DNA of 20,587 bases from an uncultured Burkholderiaceae bacterium (lineage in GTDB: Bacteria; Pseudomonadota; Gammaproteobacteria; Burkholderiales; Burkholderiaceae_F). The position numbers and the translations under genes are program-made. Below are positions 7,273 through 15,099 of the stretch, one piece after another. Positions within the stretch are counted from its first letter, which is position 1. Every line of letters starts with the position of its first letter. The notes below the pieces were generated by a model. It saw nothing but the letters and a program-made list of their open reading frames with translations, was not told where the DNA came from and did no database searches. Location: the NCBI GenBank assembly GCA_937936215.1, contig CALGWX010000156.1, positions 1 to 20,587 on the forward strand, in the 5' to 3' direction.

Positions 7273-7677
7273 CTACTTGGGGATATCGGCCGCCTTGCCG
7301 CCGCCGTCCTTCGCCGGTTCCGCCGGCGGCGCGCCCTCCGACTTCGCCGGCGCGGGGATGTCGGCCGCGCCGGCGGGCGCCGGTGCCGGCGCCGGCATCG
7401 TGCTCATCACGCCACCCGAGGGTTGCGGGCCGACGCGGCCGGTTCTGGCGGTGTAGGCCAGGCCGAGCGTGGCGAGGAAGAACAGCGTCGCCACGACCGC
7501 CGTCGACCGCGACAGGAAGTTCGCCGAGCCCGTGGCGCCAAACAGGCTGCCGGAGGCGCCGCCGCCAAAGGCCGCGCCCATGTCGGCGCCCTTGCCGTGC
7601 TGCAGCAGCACCAGCACGATGATCGCGATCGCGCACAGCACCTGCGCCACGATCAGCAGAGTCGTCAGATAAGACAT
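7273..7677 (-). CDS. secG: Preprotein translocase subunit SecG
   Basis: Small membrane component of the SecYEG protein-export channel. The product is 134 aa. Two membrane helices lie at about residues 4-26 and 56-76, and the conserved cytoplasmic loop is present (LVLLQHGKGADMGAAFGGGA and SLFGATGSANFLSRSTA). After the second helix comes an Ala/Pro/Gly-rich tail of about 55 residues ending KAADIPK; low-complexity tails of this kind are usual in proteobacterial SecG. The ATG at 7677 is 12 bp after the tpiA stop, with GGGGA upstream. tpiA-secG-tRNA-Leu forms one block with the nuo genes. Confidence 0.95.
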   Translation of the reverse strand: MSYLTTLLIVAQVLCAIAIIVLVLLQHGKGADMGAAFGGGASGSLFGATGSANFLSRSTAVVATLFFLATLGLAYTARTGRVGPQPSGGVMSTMPAPAPAPAGAADIPAPAKSEGAPPAEPAKDGGGKAADIPK

Positions 7678-7689
7678 CGTCGTCCCCGT

Positions 7690-8433
7690 CTACTTGGCGG
7701 CCGCGCAGATGGCGGCGAAGTCCGCCGCCACCAGCGATGCGCCGCCGATCAATCCACCATCGATGTCCGGCTGTGCGAACAGCTCCGCCGCATTGCCAGG
7801 CTTCACGCTGCCGCCGTAAAGGATGCGCAGCTGCTGCGCCGCCGTCGCGTCGGCCGCGGCGAGCTGGGCGCGGATCGCTGCCTGCACCTCCTGCGCCTGG
7901 GCGGGCGTCGCGGTGCGGCCGGTGCCGATCGCCCACACCGGTTCGTACGCCAGTGCGCCAGCCGCCAGCTTTGCCACCGAGCACTGCGCCAGCACCGCGG
8001 CCACCTGCGCCGCGACCACGTCGAGCGTGCGACCGGCATCGCGCTCGGAAAGGGTCTCGCCGACGCAGACGATCGGCCTCAGCCCCAAGGCGATCGCCCG
8101 TGCCGCCTTCTTGGCCACCAGCTCGTTCGTCTCGCCGTACATCGCGCGCCGCTCGGAGTGGCCGACAATGACCCATCGGCAGCCGACGTCGAGCAGCATC
8201 TCGCCGGCGACCTCGCCGGTGAAGGCGCCAGGCGCCTGCTCCGACAGGTTCTGGGCGCCGAGGTCGGTGCCGGTGCCGGCCAGCCCCGCCCCGACCTGCG
8301 GCAGATACACGAACGGCGCGCAGACCACGGTGTCGCAGGTCGAGGCCACGCTCCGCCAGGCCGCGATCCACTGCGCGTTGGCGGCGCTCGATCCATTCAT
8401 CTTCCAGTTGGCGGCAACGAGCTTGCGTCGCAT
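7690..8433 (-). CDS. tpiA: Triose-phosphate isomerase
   Basis: Interconverts dihydroxyacetone phosphate and glyceraldehyde 3-phosphate in glycolysis and gluconeogenesis; a cytoplasmic dimer. The product is 247 aa, standard length. Active-site residues are all visible: K11 in NWKMNG, H92 in GHSERR, and E163 in AYEPVWAIGTG. The phosphate-binding LYGGSVKPGN is also present near the C-terminus. The ATG at 8433 is preceded by a good GGAGG and lies 12 bp after the stop of the upstream oxidoreductase, so the two are probably co-transcribed. Confidence 0.98.
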   Translation of the reverse strand: MRRKLVAANWKMNGSSAANAQWIAAWRSVASTCDTVVCAPFVYLPQVGAGLAGTGTDLGAQNLSEQAPGAFTGEVAGEMLLDVGCRWVIVGHSERRAMYGETNELVAKKAARAIALGLRPIVCVGETLSERDAGRTLDVVAAQVAAVLAQCSVAKLAAGALAYEPVWAIGTGRTATPAQAQEVQAAIRAQLAAADATAAQQLRILYGGSVKPGNAAELFAQPDIDGGLIGGASLVAADFAAICAAAK

Positions 8434-8445
8434 GGGGGCCTCCGG

Positions 8446-9489
8446 TCAGGCGGGTTGATGGCGTGCGGCCGGCGCACCGACGCGCGGCACCGGGACCTCG
8501 CGCGCCGCGGCATCCACTTCCAGGACGATCTTGCCGACGTGCTGGCTCGACTCCATCAGCGCGTGCGCCGCCGCGGCCTCGGCGAGCGGAAAGACGCGAT
8601 GGATCACGGCGCGGACGCGCCCGCCTTCGATCAGCGGCCACACGACCTCGCGCAGGCGACGGGCGATCGCGCCCTTGAACTCCACGGAACGCGGCCGCAG
8701 CGTCGAGCCGGTGATGGTCAGCCGCCGCCGCAGCACCGCGCCGAGATCGACCGTGGCCTTGGCGCCGCCGAGCACTGCGATGATCACCAACCGGCCGTCG
8801 TCGGCCAGGCACTGCAGTTCACGCGGCACGTAGTCGCCGGCGACCATATCGAGGACGACGTCGACGCCGCGGCCGCCGGTGAACTCCTTGACCACGGCAA
8901 CGAAGTCCTCGCGGCGATAGTTGATCGCCCGCGCCGCGCCCAGCTCCACACAGGCGCGGCACTTCTCGTCCGAGCCCGCGGTCGCGAGCACCGTGCTGCC
9001 GAGCGCGGCGGCGAGTTGGATCGCCGTCACCCCGACGCCGCTCGTGCCGCCCTGCACCAGCAACGCTTCGCCGCGCGCCAGACGGGCGCGGTCGTAGAGA
9101 TTGCTCCAGACGGTAAAGAAGGTTTCCGGCAGGGCGGCCGCCTCGATGAAGCTCAGGCCTGCGGGCACCGGCAGCAATTGTGGCACCGGCACCACGCAGT
9201 GCTCGGCATAGCCGCCGCCGGCCACCAGGCCGCAGACGGCGTCACCGACGCCAAAGCCGCTGCCTTCGAGGTCGCCGCCCTCGATGAGACCCGCCACTTC
9301 GAGCCCCGGCACGTCGGACGCGCCCGGCGGTGGCGCGTAGGCGCCCTTGCGCTGCAGGACGTCCGGCCGGTTCACGCCGGCGGCGAGCACCCGCACCAGC
9401 GCCTCGCCGCGCCCCGCGCGCGGCAGCGGCCGCGCCGCGACGCGCAAAACCTCCGGCCCACCGGGCTGGGCGATCTCGATCGCGAGCAT
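8446..9489 (-). CDS. NAD(P)H:quinone oxidoreductase, zinc-free MDR family (Qor/PIG3-like)
   Basis: Medium-chain reductase that would reduce quinones or other activated carbonyls with NAD(P)H. The product is 347 aa from the ATG at 9489 (MLAIEIAQPGGPEVL). The N-terminal GroES-like domain contains GVNRPDVLQRKGAYAPPPG, typical of the PIG3/quinone oxidoreductase branch, and lacks the Cys/His zinc ligands of alcohol dehydrogenases. The Rossmann motif GGTSGVGVTAIQLA spans residues 147-160. An in-frame ATG at 9597 would add 36 low-complexity residues, so the start is not fully settled. A hairpin (9501-9517) sits just upstream of the chosen start. The gene lies between pnp and tpiA, an arrangement I know from Burkholderiales. 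The true substrate is unknown. Confidence 0.9.
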   Translation of the reverse strand: MLAIEIAQPGGPEVLRVAARPLPRAGRGEALVRVLAAGVNRPDVLQRKGAYAPPPGASDVPGLEVAGLIEGGDLEGSGFGVGDAVCGLVAGGGYAEHCVVPVPQLLPVPAGLSFIEAAALPETFFTVWSNLYDRARLARGEALLVQGGTSGVGVTAIQLAAALGSTVLATAGSDEKCRACVELGAARAINYRREDFVAVVKEFTGGRGVDVVLDMVAGDYVPRELQCLADDGRLVIIAVLGGAKATVDLGAVLRRRLTITGSTLRPRSVEFKGAIARRLREVVWPLIEGGRVRAVIHRVFPLAEAAAAHALMESSQHVGKIVLEVDAAAREVPVPRVGAPAARHQPA

Positions 9490-9500
9490 CGCTAGTCGCC

Positions 9501-9517
9501 GCCCGCCGAAAGCGGGC
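9501..9517 (-). repeat. Hairpin just upstream of the quinone oxidoreductase start
   Basis: Arms GCCCGC and GCGGGC (6 bp) with a 5-base loop end 12 bp before the ATG at 9489. In the mRNA the stem would include the only G-rich stretch close enough to act as a ribosome binding site (GGCGGGCGGCG), so it could limit translation. The rest of the 261-bp pnp-to-oxidoreductase gap shows no convincing promoter or terminator. Confidence 0.35.
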
Positions 9518-9750
9518 GCTCCGGCCTGGGGTCCCCCGTCGGCGCGGCCGCGGTCGATGGGCGATGTGGCCTCGACGCGAGCCACCGCGCCTCCCATGCG
9601 GACGCAACGGTGTGGACAACGCGTCTCATGTCAGTCTCGGCAAACGGCCGCCACGCGCCAGCCTACCCGCCATAATGGGGCGGCGAGCGGGAGCACGCTT
9701 TGGCCCCGTTCCATTTCAGTTCGCGCCGAGACTCGCCGCGCTGGTCCGCG

Positions 9751-11880
9751 CTACTGCTGCGTGGCGCCGGCTTCCGCGGCGTCGGCAGCGGCGGCCTTCA
9801 TCGACAGGCGCACCCGGCCTTTTTCGTCGGCCTCGATCACCTTGACCTTCACCGTCTGGCCTTCCTTCAGGTAATCGGAGACCTGGTTCACGCGCTCGGC
9901 GGCGATCTGCGAGATGTGCAGCAGGCCGTCGCGCCCCGGCAGGATCTGCACGATGGCGCCGAAGTCGAGCAGCCGCAGCACCGTGCCCTCGTAGACCTTG
10001 CCGACCTCGACCTCGGCGGTCAGCTCGCGGATGCGCCGCTCGGCCTCGCGGCCCTTTTCCATGTCGACGCTGGCGATGATGATCGTGCCGTCGTCCTCGA
10101 TGTCGATCTGCGTGCCGGTCTCCTCGGTCAGCGCGCGGATCACCGCGCCGCCCTTGCCGATCACGTCGCGGATCTTCTCCGGGTTGATCTTCATCTTGAT
10201 CATCCTCGGCGCGAAGGCGGAAAGCTCGCCGCGAGGCGCCTCCATCGCCCGCTGCATCTCGGCCAGGATGTGCATGCGGCCTTCCTTCGCCTGGGCGAGC
10301 GCGACCTGCATGATCTCCTTGGTGATGCCCTCGATCTTGATGTCCATCTGCAGCGCGGTCACGCCGGTGGCGGTGCCCGCGACCTTGAAGTCCATGTCCC
10401 CGAGGTGGTCCTCGTCGCCGAGGATGTCGGTCAGCACGGCAAACTTGTTGCCTTCCTTGATCAGGCCCATTGCCACGCCGGCCACGTGCGCCTTGACCGG
10501 CACGCCGGCATCCATCATCGCCAGGCAGCCGCCGCACACGCTCGCCATCGACGACGAGCCGTTGCTCTCGGTGATCTCGGAGACCAGGCGGATCGAGTAC
10601 TGGAACTCCTCCGCCGTCGGCAGCACCGCCGCCAGCGCCCGCTTGGCCAGTCGGCCGTGGCCGATCTCGCGCCGCTTCGGCGCACCGACGCGGCCGGTCT
10701 CACCGGTGGCGAACGGCGGCATGTTGTAGTGCATCATGAAGCGCTCGCGGTACTCGCCCATCAGCGCGTCGATGATCTGCTCGTCCTGCTTGGTGCCGAG
10801 CGTGGCGGTGACCAGCGCCTGCGTCTCGCCGCGCGTGAACAGCGCCGAGCCGTGCGTGCGCGGCAGCACGCCTAGCCGAATGGCGATCGGCCGCACCGTG
10901 CGCGTGTCGCGGCCGTCGATGCGCGGCTCGCCCTCGAGGATCTGGCTGCGCACGATCTTCGCTTCGAGGTCGAAGAGGATGTTGCCGATCTCGTTGCGGT
11001 CCGGCGGCGGCACGCCGGCGGCCGCCGCGTCCTCGGCGAGCCGGCCCAGCACCAGCGCGTGCACGTCGCGCAGCTTCTGCTGCCGCGCCTGCTTGCTGCG
11101 GATCTCGTAGGCGGCGCGCAGTTCGGCGCCGGCGATCTGCGTCACCTTGGCGATCAGCGCCTCGTTCTTCGCCGGCGGCTGCCAGTCCCACACTGGCTTG
11201 CCGGCCTCGCGCACCAGGTCATGGATGGCGTTGATCGCCGCCTGCATCTGTTCGTGGCCGTAGACCACCGAACCGAGCATCACCTCCTCGGGCAACTGGT
11301 CGGCCTCGGACTCGACCATCAGCACCGCCCGCTCGGTGCCGGCCACCACCAGGTTCAGCTTCGATTGCTTCAGCTGGCTGGCGGTCGGGTTCAGCACGTA
11401 CTGGCCGTCGATGTAGCCCACGCGCGCGGCGCCGATCGGGCCCTTGAAGGGAATGCCGGAGATCGACAGCGCCGCCGAGGCGCCGATCATCGCCGGGATG
11501 TCGGGGTCGATCTCGGGGTTCACCGACAGCACGTGCACCACCACGTGCACCTCGTTGAAGAAGCCGTCCGGAAACAGCGGCCGGATTGGCCGGTCGATCA
11601 GCCGGCTGGTCAGCGTTTCCTTCTCCGACGGCCGCCCCTCGCGCTTGAAGAAGCCGCCCGGGATCTTGCCGGCGGCATAGGTCTTCTCGATGTAGTCGAC
11701 CGTCAGCGGGAAGAAATCCTGCCCCGGCTTCGCCTCGGTGCGCGCCACCACGGTGGCGAGCACGACCGTGTCGTCCATCGACACCAGCACCGCCCCCGTG
11801 GACTGGCGGGCGATCTCGCCCGTTTCTAGCGTGACGGTGTGCGCACCATACTGGAACGACTTGCTTACTTTCTCGAACAC
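9751..11880 (-). CDS. pnp: Polyribonucleotide nucleotidyltransferase (PNPase)
   Basis: Phosphorolytic 3'-5' exoribonuclease, part of the RNA degradosome machinery. The product is 709 aa, full length. It has two RNase PH-like domains separated by an all-helical segment, with catalytic aspartates in GDMDFKV near residues 494-497. A KH domain follows at about 560-618 (VIGKGG GxxG loop), then an S1 domain at about 626-695 (GKVYEGTVLRLLDFGAIVQI). The start codon is GTG at 11880-11878 (reads VFEKVSKSFQYG), with AAGGA about 10 bases upstream. An out-of-frame ATG lies between the two, so GTG is the best choice. It follows rpsO by 169 bp; the spacer holds a hairpin, as in the E. coli rpsO-pnp pair. 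Confidence 0.97.
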   Translation of the reverse strand: MFEKVSKSFQYGAHTVTLETGEIARQSTGAVLVSMDDTVVLATVVARTEAKPGQDFFPLTVDYIEKTYAAGKIPGGFFKREGRPSEKETLTSRLIDRPIRPLFPDGFFNEVHVVVHVLSVNPEIDPDIPAMIGASAALSISGIPFKGPIGAARVGYIDGQYVLNPTASQLKQSKLNLVVAGTERAVLMVESEADQLPEEVMLGSVVYGHEQMQAAINAIHDLVREAGKPVWDWQPPAKNEALIAKVTQIAGAELRAAYEIRSKQARQQKLRDVHALVLGRLAEDAAAAGVPPPDRNEIGNILFDLEAKIVRSQILEGEPRIDGRDTRTVRPIAIRLGVLPRTHGSALFTRGETQALVTATLGTKQDEQIIDALMGEYRERFMMHYNMPPFATGETGRVGAPKRREIGHGRLAKRALAAVLPTAEEFQYSIRLVSEITESNGSSSMASVCGGCLAMMDAGVPVKAHVAGVAMGLIKEGNKFAVLTDILGDEDHLGDMDFKVAGTATGVTALQMDIKIEGITKEIMQVALAQAKEGRMHILAEMQRAMEAPRGELSAFAPRMIKMKINPEKIRDVIGKGGAVIRALTEETGTQIDIEDDGTIIIASVDMEKGREAERRIRELTAEVEVGKVYEGTVLRLLDFGAIVQILPGRDGLLHISQIAAERVNQVSDYLKEGQTVKVKVIEADEKGRVRLSMKAAAADAAEAGATQQ

Positions 11881-11908
11881 GTTGGCATTCCTTCAGGGTG
11901 AAAGTGCG

Positions 11909-11927
11909 GCCGCCGGCCTTCGGCGGC
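11909..11927 (-). promoter_or_regulatory. Hairpin in the rpsO-pnp spacer (terminator or RNase III site)
   Basis: A perfect 7-bp stem GCCGCCG/CGGCGGC with a 5-base loop lies 28 bp upstream of the pnp GTG. Only three Ts follow it on the minus strand, so it would terminate poorly. In E. coli the pnp leader contains a hairpin cut by RNase III, through which PNPase controls its own mRNA. A similar role here is inference from position alone. Confidence 0.4.
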
Positions 11928-12049
11928 TGCGCCGAGGCCGGTCGTCGCGGCAGGCAACCCGCAATAGCGGAAGGGCTGCGGCGCCCCGAGCGTGCAACCC
12001 GGCTCTTTGGGACCCGCCCCAAGGCCGCGGCGCAGCGGACGGCGCACGA

Positions 12050-12319
12050 TTACTTGCGCAGGCCGAGGCTCTCGATCAGCCCCTTGTACGACTCGGGGCT
12101 CTTGCCCTTCAGATAATCGAGCAGCTTGCGGCGGCGGCTGACCAGCTTCAGGAGGCCACGCCGGGAGTGGTGGTCCTTCACGTGGGTCTTGAAGTGCTCG
12201 GTCAGTTCGTTGATGCGGGCGGTGAGCAGCGCCACCTGGACTTCCGGCGAACCGGTATCGCCCTTGGCGCGTTGATACTTGGCGACGATCTCGCCTTTGT
12301 TGATGTTCGCAACAGGCAT
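12050..12319 (-). CDS. rpsO: 30S ribosomal protein S15
   Basis: Primary 16S rRNA-binding protein of the 30S platform. The product is 89 aa, the standard size. The S15 signature is clear (TGSPEVQVALLTARINELTEHFKTHVKDHHSRRGLLKLVSRRR split over residues 22-64), and the C-terminus is LIESLGLRK. The ATG at 12319 is preceded by AAGGG, giving MPVANINKGEIV. A longer in-frame opening upstream is not plausible for this family. Followed by pnp, as in most proteobacteria. A TATACT hexamer about 60 bp upstream suggests its own promoter. Confidence 0.98.
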   Translation of the reverse strand: MPVANINKGEIVAKYQRAKGDTGSPEVQVALLTARINELTEHFKTHVKDHHSRRGLLKLVSRRRKLLDYLKGKSPESYKGLIESLGLRK

Positions 12320-12381
12320 GGGTTTCCCTTTCGAAACAGACACGCGGACGCGGAAGGAAGGCCGCGCCGTGAAAGGCTGCA

Positions 12382-12387
12382 AGTATA
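12382..12387 (-). promoter_or_regulatory. Candidate -10 element for rpsO
   Basis: TATACT on the minus strand (5 of 6 matches to TATAAT) in otherwise G+C-rich DNA, about 62 bp upstream of the rpsO ATG. No good -35 is seen at 16-18 bp, so the call rests on the hexamer and position. A GCGGCC/GGCCGC hairpin (12402-12416) lies immediately upstream. The leuA-rpsO gap (12320-12510) holds nothing else I can support. Confidence 0.4.
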
Positions 12388-12510
12388 TCGGAACGGGTCG
12401 CGCGGCCACCGGCCGCCCCAAGGCTGCCGGACGCCTTGCGAAGGTGCGCCCGTTGCCATGGCAGCAGCGCCGCCTGTGGCGCACCCGGCGCGGCGGCGAA
12501 GGCGGCCCGG

Positions 12511-14058
12511 CTACGGCGTCAACGACGTCTGCGGGTTCAGCCGCTCGGTCGTCGTGTACAGCTTGTTCAGCGCGTTCAGATACGCCTTGGCGCTGGCGGC
12601 AACGATGTCCGGATCGGCGCCGACGCCGTTGACGATCCGCCCGGCGCGGCCCAGCCGCACCGTGACCTCGCCCTGCGACTCGGTGCCGGTGGTGATCGCG
12701 TTGACCGAGTACAGCAGCAGTTCCGAGCCGCTCTTGACCTCGGCCTCGATCGCCTTCAGCGAGGCATCGACCGGCCCGTTGCCGTCGGCCTCCGAGACGA
12801 CCTCGCGGCCGCCGATCGAGAACACCACCCGCGCATGCGGGCGTTCGCCGGTCTCCGAGTGCTGCGACATCGACACCAGCTTGAAGTACTCGTCGTGCGG
12901 CGTGACCGCCTCGTCGGAGAAAAGCGCCTGGATGTCCTCGTCGAAGATCTCGGCCTTGCGGTCCGCCAGTTCCTTGAACTTGGCGAAGGCGGCGTTCAAC
13001 TCGGCCTCGCTTTCGACCGGGATGCCGAGTTCCTGCACCCGCTGCTTGAAGGCATTGCGCCCCGACAGCTTGCCGAGGACGATCTTGTTCGCGCCCCAGC
13101 CCACGTCTTCGGCGCGCATGATCTCGTAGGTGTCGCGCGCTTTCAGCACGCCATCCTGGTGGATGCCGGAGGCGTGCGCGAACGCATTCGCCCCGACCAC
13201 CGCCTTGTTCGGCTGCACCACGAAGCCGGTGATGCTCGAAACGAGCTTCGACGCCGGTACCAGGTGCGTGGTGTCGATCCCGACCTCGAGCCCGAAGTAA
13301 TCGCGGCGCGTGCGCACCGCCATCACCACCTCCTCCAGCGAGCAGTTGCCGGCGCGCTCACCGAGGCCGTTGATCGTGCACTCGACCTGGCGCGCGCCGC
13401 CGATCTTCACCCCGGCCAGCGAGTTGGCCACCGCCATGCCGAGGTCGTTGTGGCAGTGCACCGACCAGATGGCCTTGTCCGAGTTCGGGATGCGCCGGCG
13501 CAAATTGGCGATGAACTCGCCGTACAGCTCCGGCACCGCATAGCCGACGGTGTCCGGGATGTTGATCGTGGTGGCGCCTTCGGCGATCACCGCTTCCAGC
13601 ACGCGGCAGAGGAAATCCGGCTCGGAGCGGTAGCCGTCTTCGGGCGAGAACTCGACGTTGTCGGTGAACTGGCGCGCGAAGCGCACTGCGAGTTTCGCCT
13701 GCTCCAGTACCTGCTCCGGCGTCATCCGCAGCTTCTTTTCCATGTGCAGCGGCGAGGTGGCGATGAAGGTGTGGATGCGGCGGTTGTCGCAGCCGGCCAG
13801 CGCCTCGGCGGCGCGGGAGATGTCCTTATCGTTGGCGCGCGCCAGCGAACAGACGGTGGAGTCCTTGACCGCGTTGGCGATCGCCCGCACCGCCTCGAAG
13901 TCGCCGTTGGAGCTGGCGACGAAGCCGGCCTCGATCACGTCCACCCGCAGCCGCTCCAGCTGCTTGGCGATGCGCAGCTTTTCCTCGCGCGTCATCGACG
14001 CGCCGGGGCTTTGCTCGCCGTCGCGCAGGGTGGTGTCGAAAATGATCAGGCGTTCCAT
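12511..14058 (-). CDS. leuA: 2-isopropylmalate synthase
   Basis: First committed step of leucine synthesis: condenses acetyl-CoA with 2-oxoisovalerate to 2-isopropylmalate; normally inhibited by leucine. The product is 515 aa, the usual length of the bacterial LeuA type. The TIM-barrel start reads IIFDTTLRDGEQSPGASM, including the catalytic/metal Arg-Asp pair at about 12-13. The metal ligand motif HCHND is near 201-205, and ECTINGLGERAGNCSLEE follows. The C-terminal regulatory domain (about 390-515) is complete. The ATG at 14058 has GGAG at 14069-14066 upstream. It has its own promoter beyond pssA and a leader with a Leu-rich ORF, so expression is probably controlled by leucine supply (inference). 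Confidence 0.98.
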   Translation of the reverse strand: MERLIIFDTTLRDGEQSPGASMTREEKLRIAKQLERLRVDVIEAGFVASSNGDFEAVRAIANAVKDSTVCSLARANDKDISRAAEALAGCDNRRIHTFIATSPLHMEKKLRMTPEQVLEQAKLAVRFARQFTDNVEFSPEDGYRSEPDFLCRVLEAVIAEGATTINIPDTVGYAVPELYGEFIANLRRRIPNSDKAIWSVHCHNDLGMAVANSLAGVKIGGARQVECTINGLGERAGNCSLEEVVMAVRTRRDYFGLEVGIDTTHLVPASKLVSSITGFVVQPNKAVVGANAFAHASGIHQDGVLKARDTYEIMRAEDVGWGANKIVLGKLSGRNAFKQRVQELGIPVESEAELNAAFAKFKELADRKAEIFDEDIQALFSDEAVTPHDEYFKLVSMSQHSETGERPHARVVFSIGGREVVSEADGNGPVDASLKAIEAEVKSGSELLLYSVNAITTGTESQGEVTVRLGRAGRIVNGVGADPDIVAASAKAYLNALNKLYTTTERLNPQTSLTP

Positions 14059-14133
14059 GGTCGGTCTCCAAACGGACTTCGCTCCGCCGGCGTTGCGCGG
14101 GCGGACGGACTGGCTCGGGTTGAGGGGAGGGAG
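14059..14133 (-). promoter_or_regulatory. leuA leader: alternative hairpins and possible SD sequestration
   Basis: This is the part of the leuA leader between the leader-ORF stop and the leuA ATG. A 6-bp stem TCCGCC/GGCGGA (14105-14100 and 14088-14083 on the transcript strand) has an 11-base loop. A pyrimidine run CTCCCTCCCCTC (14133-14122) could pair weakly with the leuA Shine-Dalgarno GGAG (14069-14066). A separate stem CTGCGC/GCGCAG (14138-14154) lies inside the leader ORF over its Leu codons. Only a three-T run follows the downstream stem, so a classical U-rich terminator is not evident. Confidence 0.4.
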
Positions 14134-14217
14134 TTATCTGCGCGCGAGGCGCAGCAGTAGGCACCGCAAGCCGAGGCCGGCTGCGGGAAGGCGGGGGGCA
14201 AGGCGCTGCGTGGACAT
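14134..14217 (-). CDS. Putative leucine-rich leader peptide of leuA (27 aa)
   Basis: A 27-codon ORF (ATG 14217-14215, TAA 14136-14134) lies in the leuA leader. Eight of 27 residues are Leu, and the second half reads GLGLRCLLLRLARR. The Leu codons in order are CTT, CTT, CTC, TTG, CTA, CTG, CTG, CTC; half are types that look rare in the flanking genes, which use mostly CTG and CTC. The codons CTA CTG CTG overlap a 6-bp RNA stem (14138-14154). The ATG is 7 bases past the -10 hexamer of a good promoter, so the mRNA would be leaderless or nearly so. Position and content fit a LeuL-type attenuation peptide. Caveats: Leu and Arg are frequent in random high-G+C frames, and no strong terminator is visible. 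Confidence 0.55.
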   Translation of the reverse strand: MSTQRLAPRLPAAGLGLRCLLLRLARR

Positions 14218-14224
14218 CGCGCGC

Positions 14225-14253
14225 ACTATAGGGGGAATCGCCGCCGGCGACAA
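14225..14253 (-). promoter_or_regulatory. leuA promoter (sigma-70 type)
   Basis: The -35 TTGTCG (14253-14248) and -10 TATAGT (14230-14225) are separated by exactly 17 bp. They match consensus at 4 of 6 and 5 of 6 positions. The promoter starts 5 bp after the pssA stop. The expected transcription start is at or within a base or two of 14218-14217, the first base of the leader-peptide ATG. It allows leuA to be transcribed independently of the ilv-psd-pssA genes upstream. Confidence 0.7.
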
Positions 14254-14257
14254 CCGT

Positions 14258-15091
14258 TCAGCGCCCGCCGGGCTCGATCGGAACCGGCCGCGCCGGATTC
14301 GACTCGCCGCGGAACCACCGCCAGGCCCAGTAGATGTAGCCGGACACCGCGTAACAGCAGAACAGGGTGAACAGCGCGATCGGCGGGTCGGAGGAGACGA
14401 TGAAGATCAGCACGATCACCGCCACCATGACCCAGAACGGCACGCTGCGGCGGATCTGGAAGTTCTTGCCGCTATAAAACGGCGCGCTGGAGACCATCGT
14501 CAGCCCGGCGTACACGGTCAGGCCGAAGGCCACCCAGGGCAGTGCCGCGTCCTTGATGTGGAACTTGTTGTCGATCGCCAGCCACACGAAGCCGGCGATC
14601 AGTGCCGCCGCGGCCGGACTCGGCAGCCCCTGGAAGAAGCGCTTGTCGACCACGCCGAGGTTGGCGTTGAAGCGCGCCAGCCGCGCTGCCGCACAGGCGC
14701 AATAGACGAACGCCCCGGCCCAGCCCCAGCGGCCCAGGTCGCTCAGGATCCACTCGTACATCACCAGCGCCGGGGCCACCCCGAACGAGGTCATGTCCGA
14801 CAGCGAGTCGAGCTGCTCGCCGAAGGCGCTCTGCGTGTTGGTCAGGCGCGCGACCCGGCCGTCCATGCCGTCGAGCACCATGGCCACGAAAATGGCGATC
14901 GCGGCTGCCTCGAAGCGCTGGTTCATCGCCTGCACGATGGCGAAAAAGCCCGCAAACAGCGCCGCCATCGTGAAGAGATTCGGCAGCAGGTAGATGCCGC
15001 GCCGGCGGTGCACCGGCCGCACCACGACCTCCTCCACCCCCGGCACGGCGGGCCGGACGAAGGGGCGCGGCTTGCGGCGGCGGAAGCGCAT
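14258..15091 (-). CDS. pssA: CDP-diacylglycerol--serine O-phosphatidyltransferase
   Basis: Integral membrane enzyme that joins CDP-diacylglycerol and serine to make phosphatidylserine, the precursor of phosphatidylethanolamine. The product is 277 aa with several hydrophobic helices. The CDP-alcohol phosphotransferase motif is perfect: D74, D77-G78, A81-R82, G91, D95 and D99. The Arg-rich N-terminus (MRFRRRKPRPF) is cytoplasmic. This is the membrane type II enzyme, not the E. coli PLD-like type. The ATG at 15091 lies 8 bp after psd, so the next enzyme of the pathway is made from the same message. A longer opening upstream reads into psd in another frame and is rejected. Confidence 0.96.
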   Translation of the reverse strand: MRFRRRKPRPFVRPAVPGVEEVVVRPVHRRRGIYLLPNLFTMAALFAGFFAIVQAMNQRFEAAAIAIFVAMVLDGMDGRVARLTNTQSAFGEQLDSLSDMTSFGVAPALVMYEWILSDLGRWGWAGAFVYCACAAARLARFNANLGVVDKRFFQGLPSPAAAALIAGFVWLAIDNKFHIKDAALPWVAFGLTVYAGLTMVSSAPFYSGKNFQIRRSVPFWVMVAVIVLIFIVSSDPPIALFTLFCCYAVSGYIYWAWRWFRGESNPARPVPIEPGGR

Positions 15092-15099
15092 GCGCTCGG

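Noticed and set aside
7060..9495. 811-codon plus-strand frame over tRNA-Leu, secG, tpiA and the oxidoreductase
   Set aside because: Runs through a tRNA and three well-identified minus-strand genes; no recognisable domain.
14083..14105. Classical Rho-independent terminator before leuA
   Set aside because: The stem is 6 bp with an 11-base loop and only a short UUU run about 10 bases later, so it does not meet the usual pattern.
12436..14160. 574-codon plus-strand frame opposite leuA
   Set aside because: Mirror of leuA codon structure; no start signal or domain. Crosses the leuA leader region.
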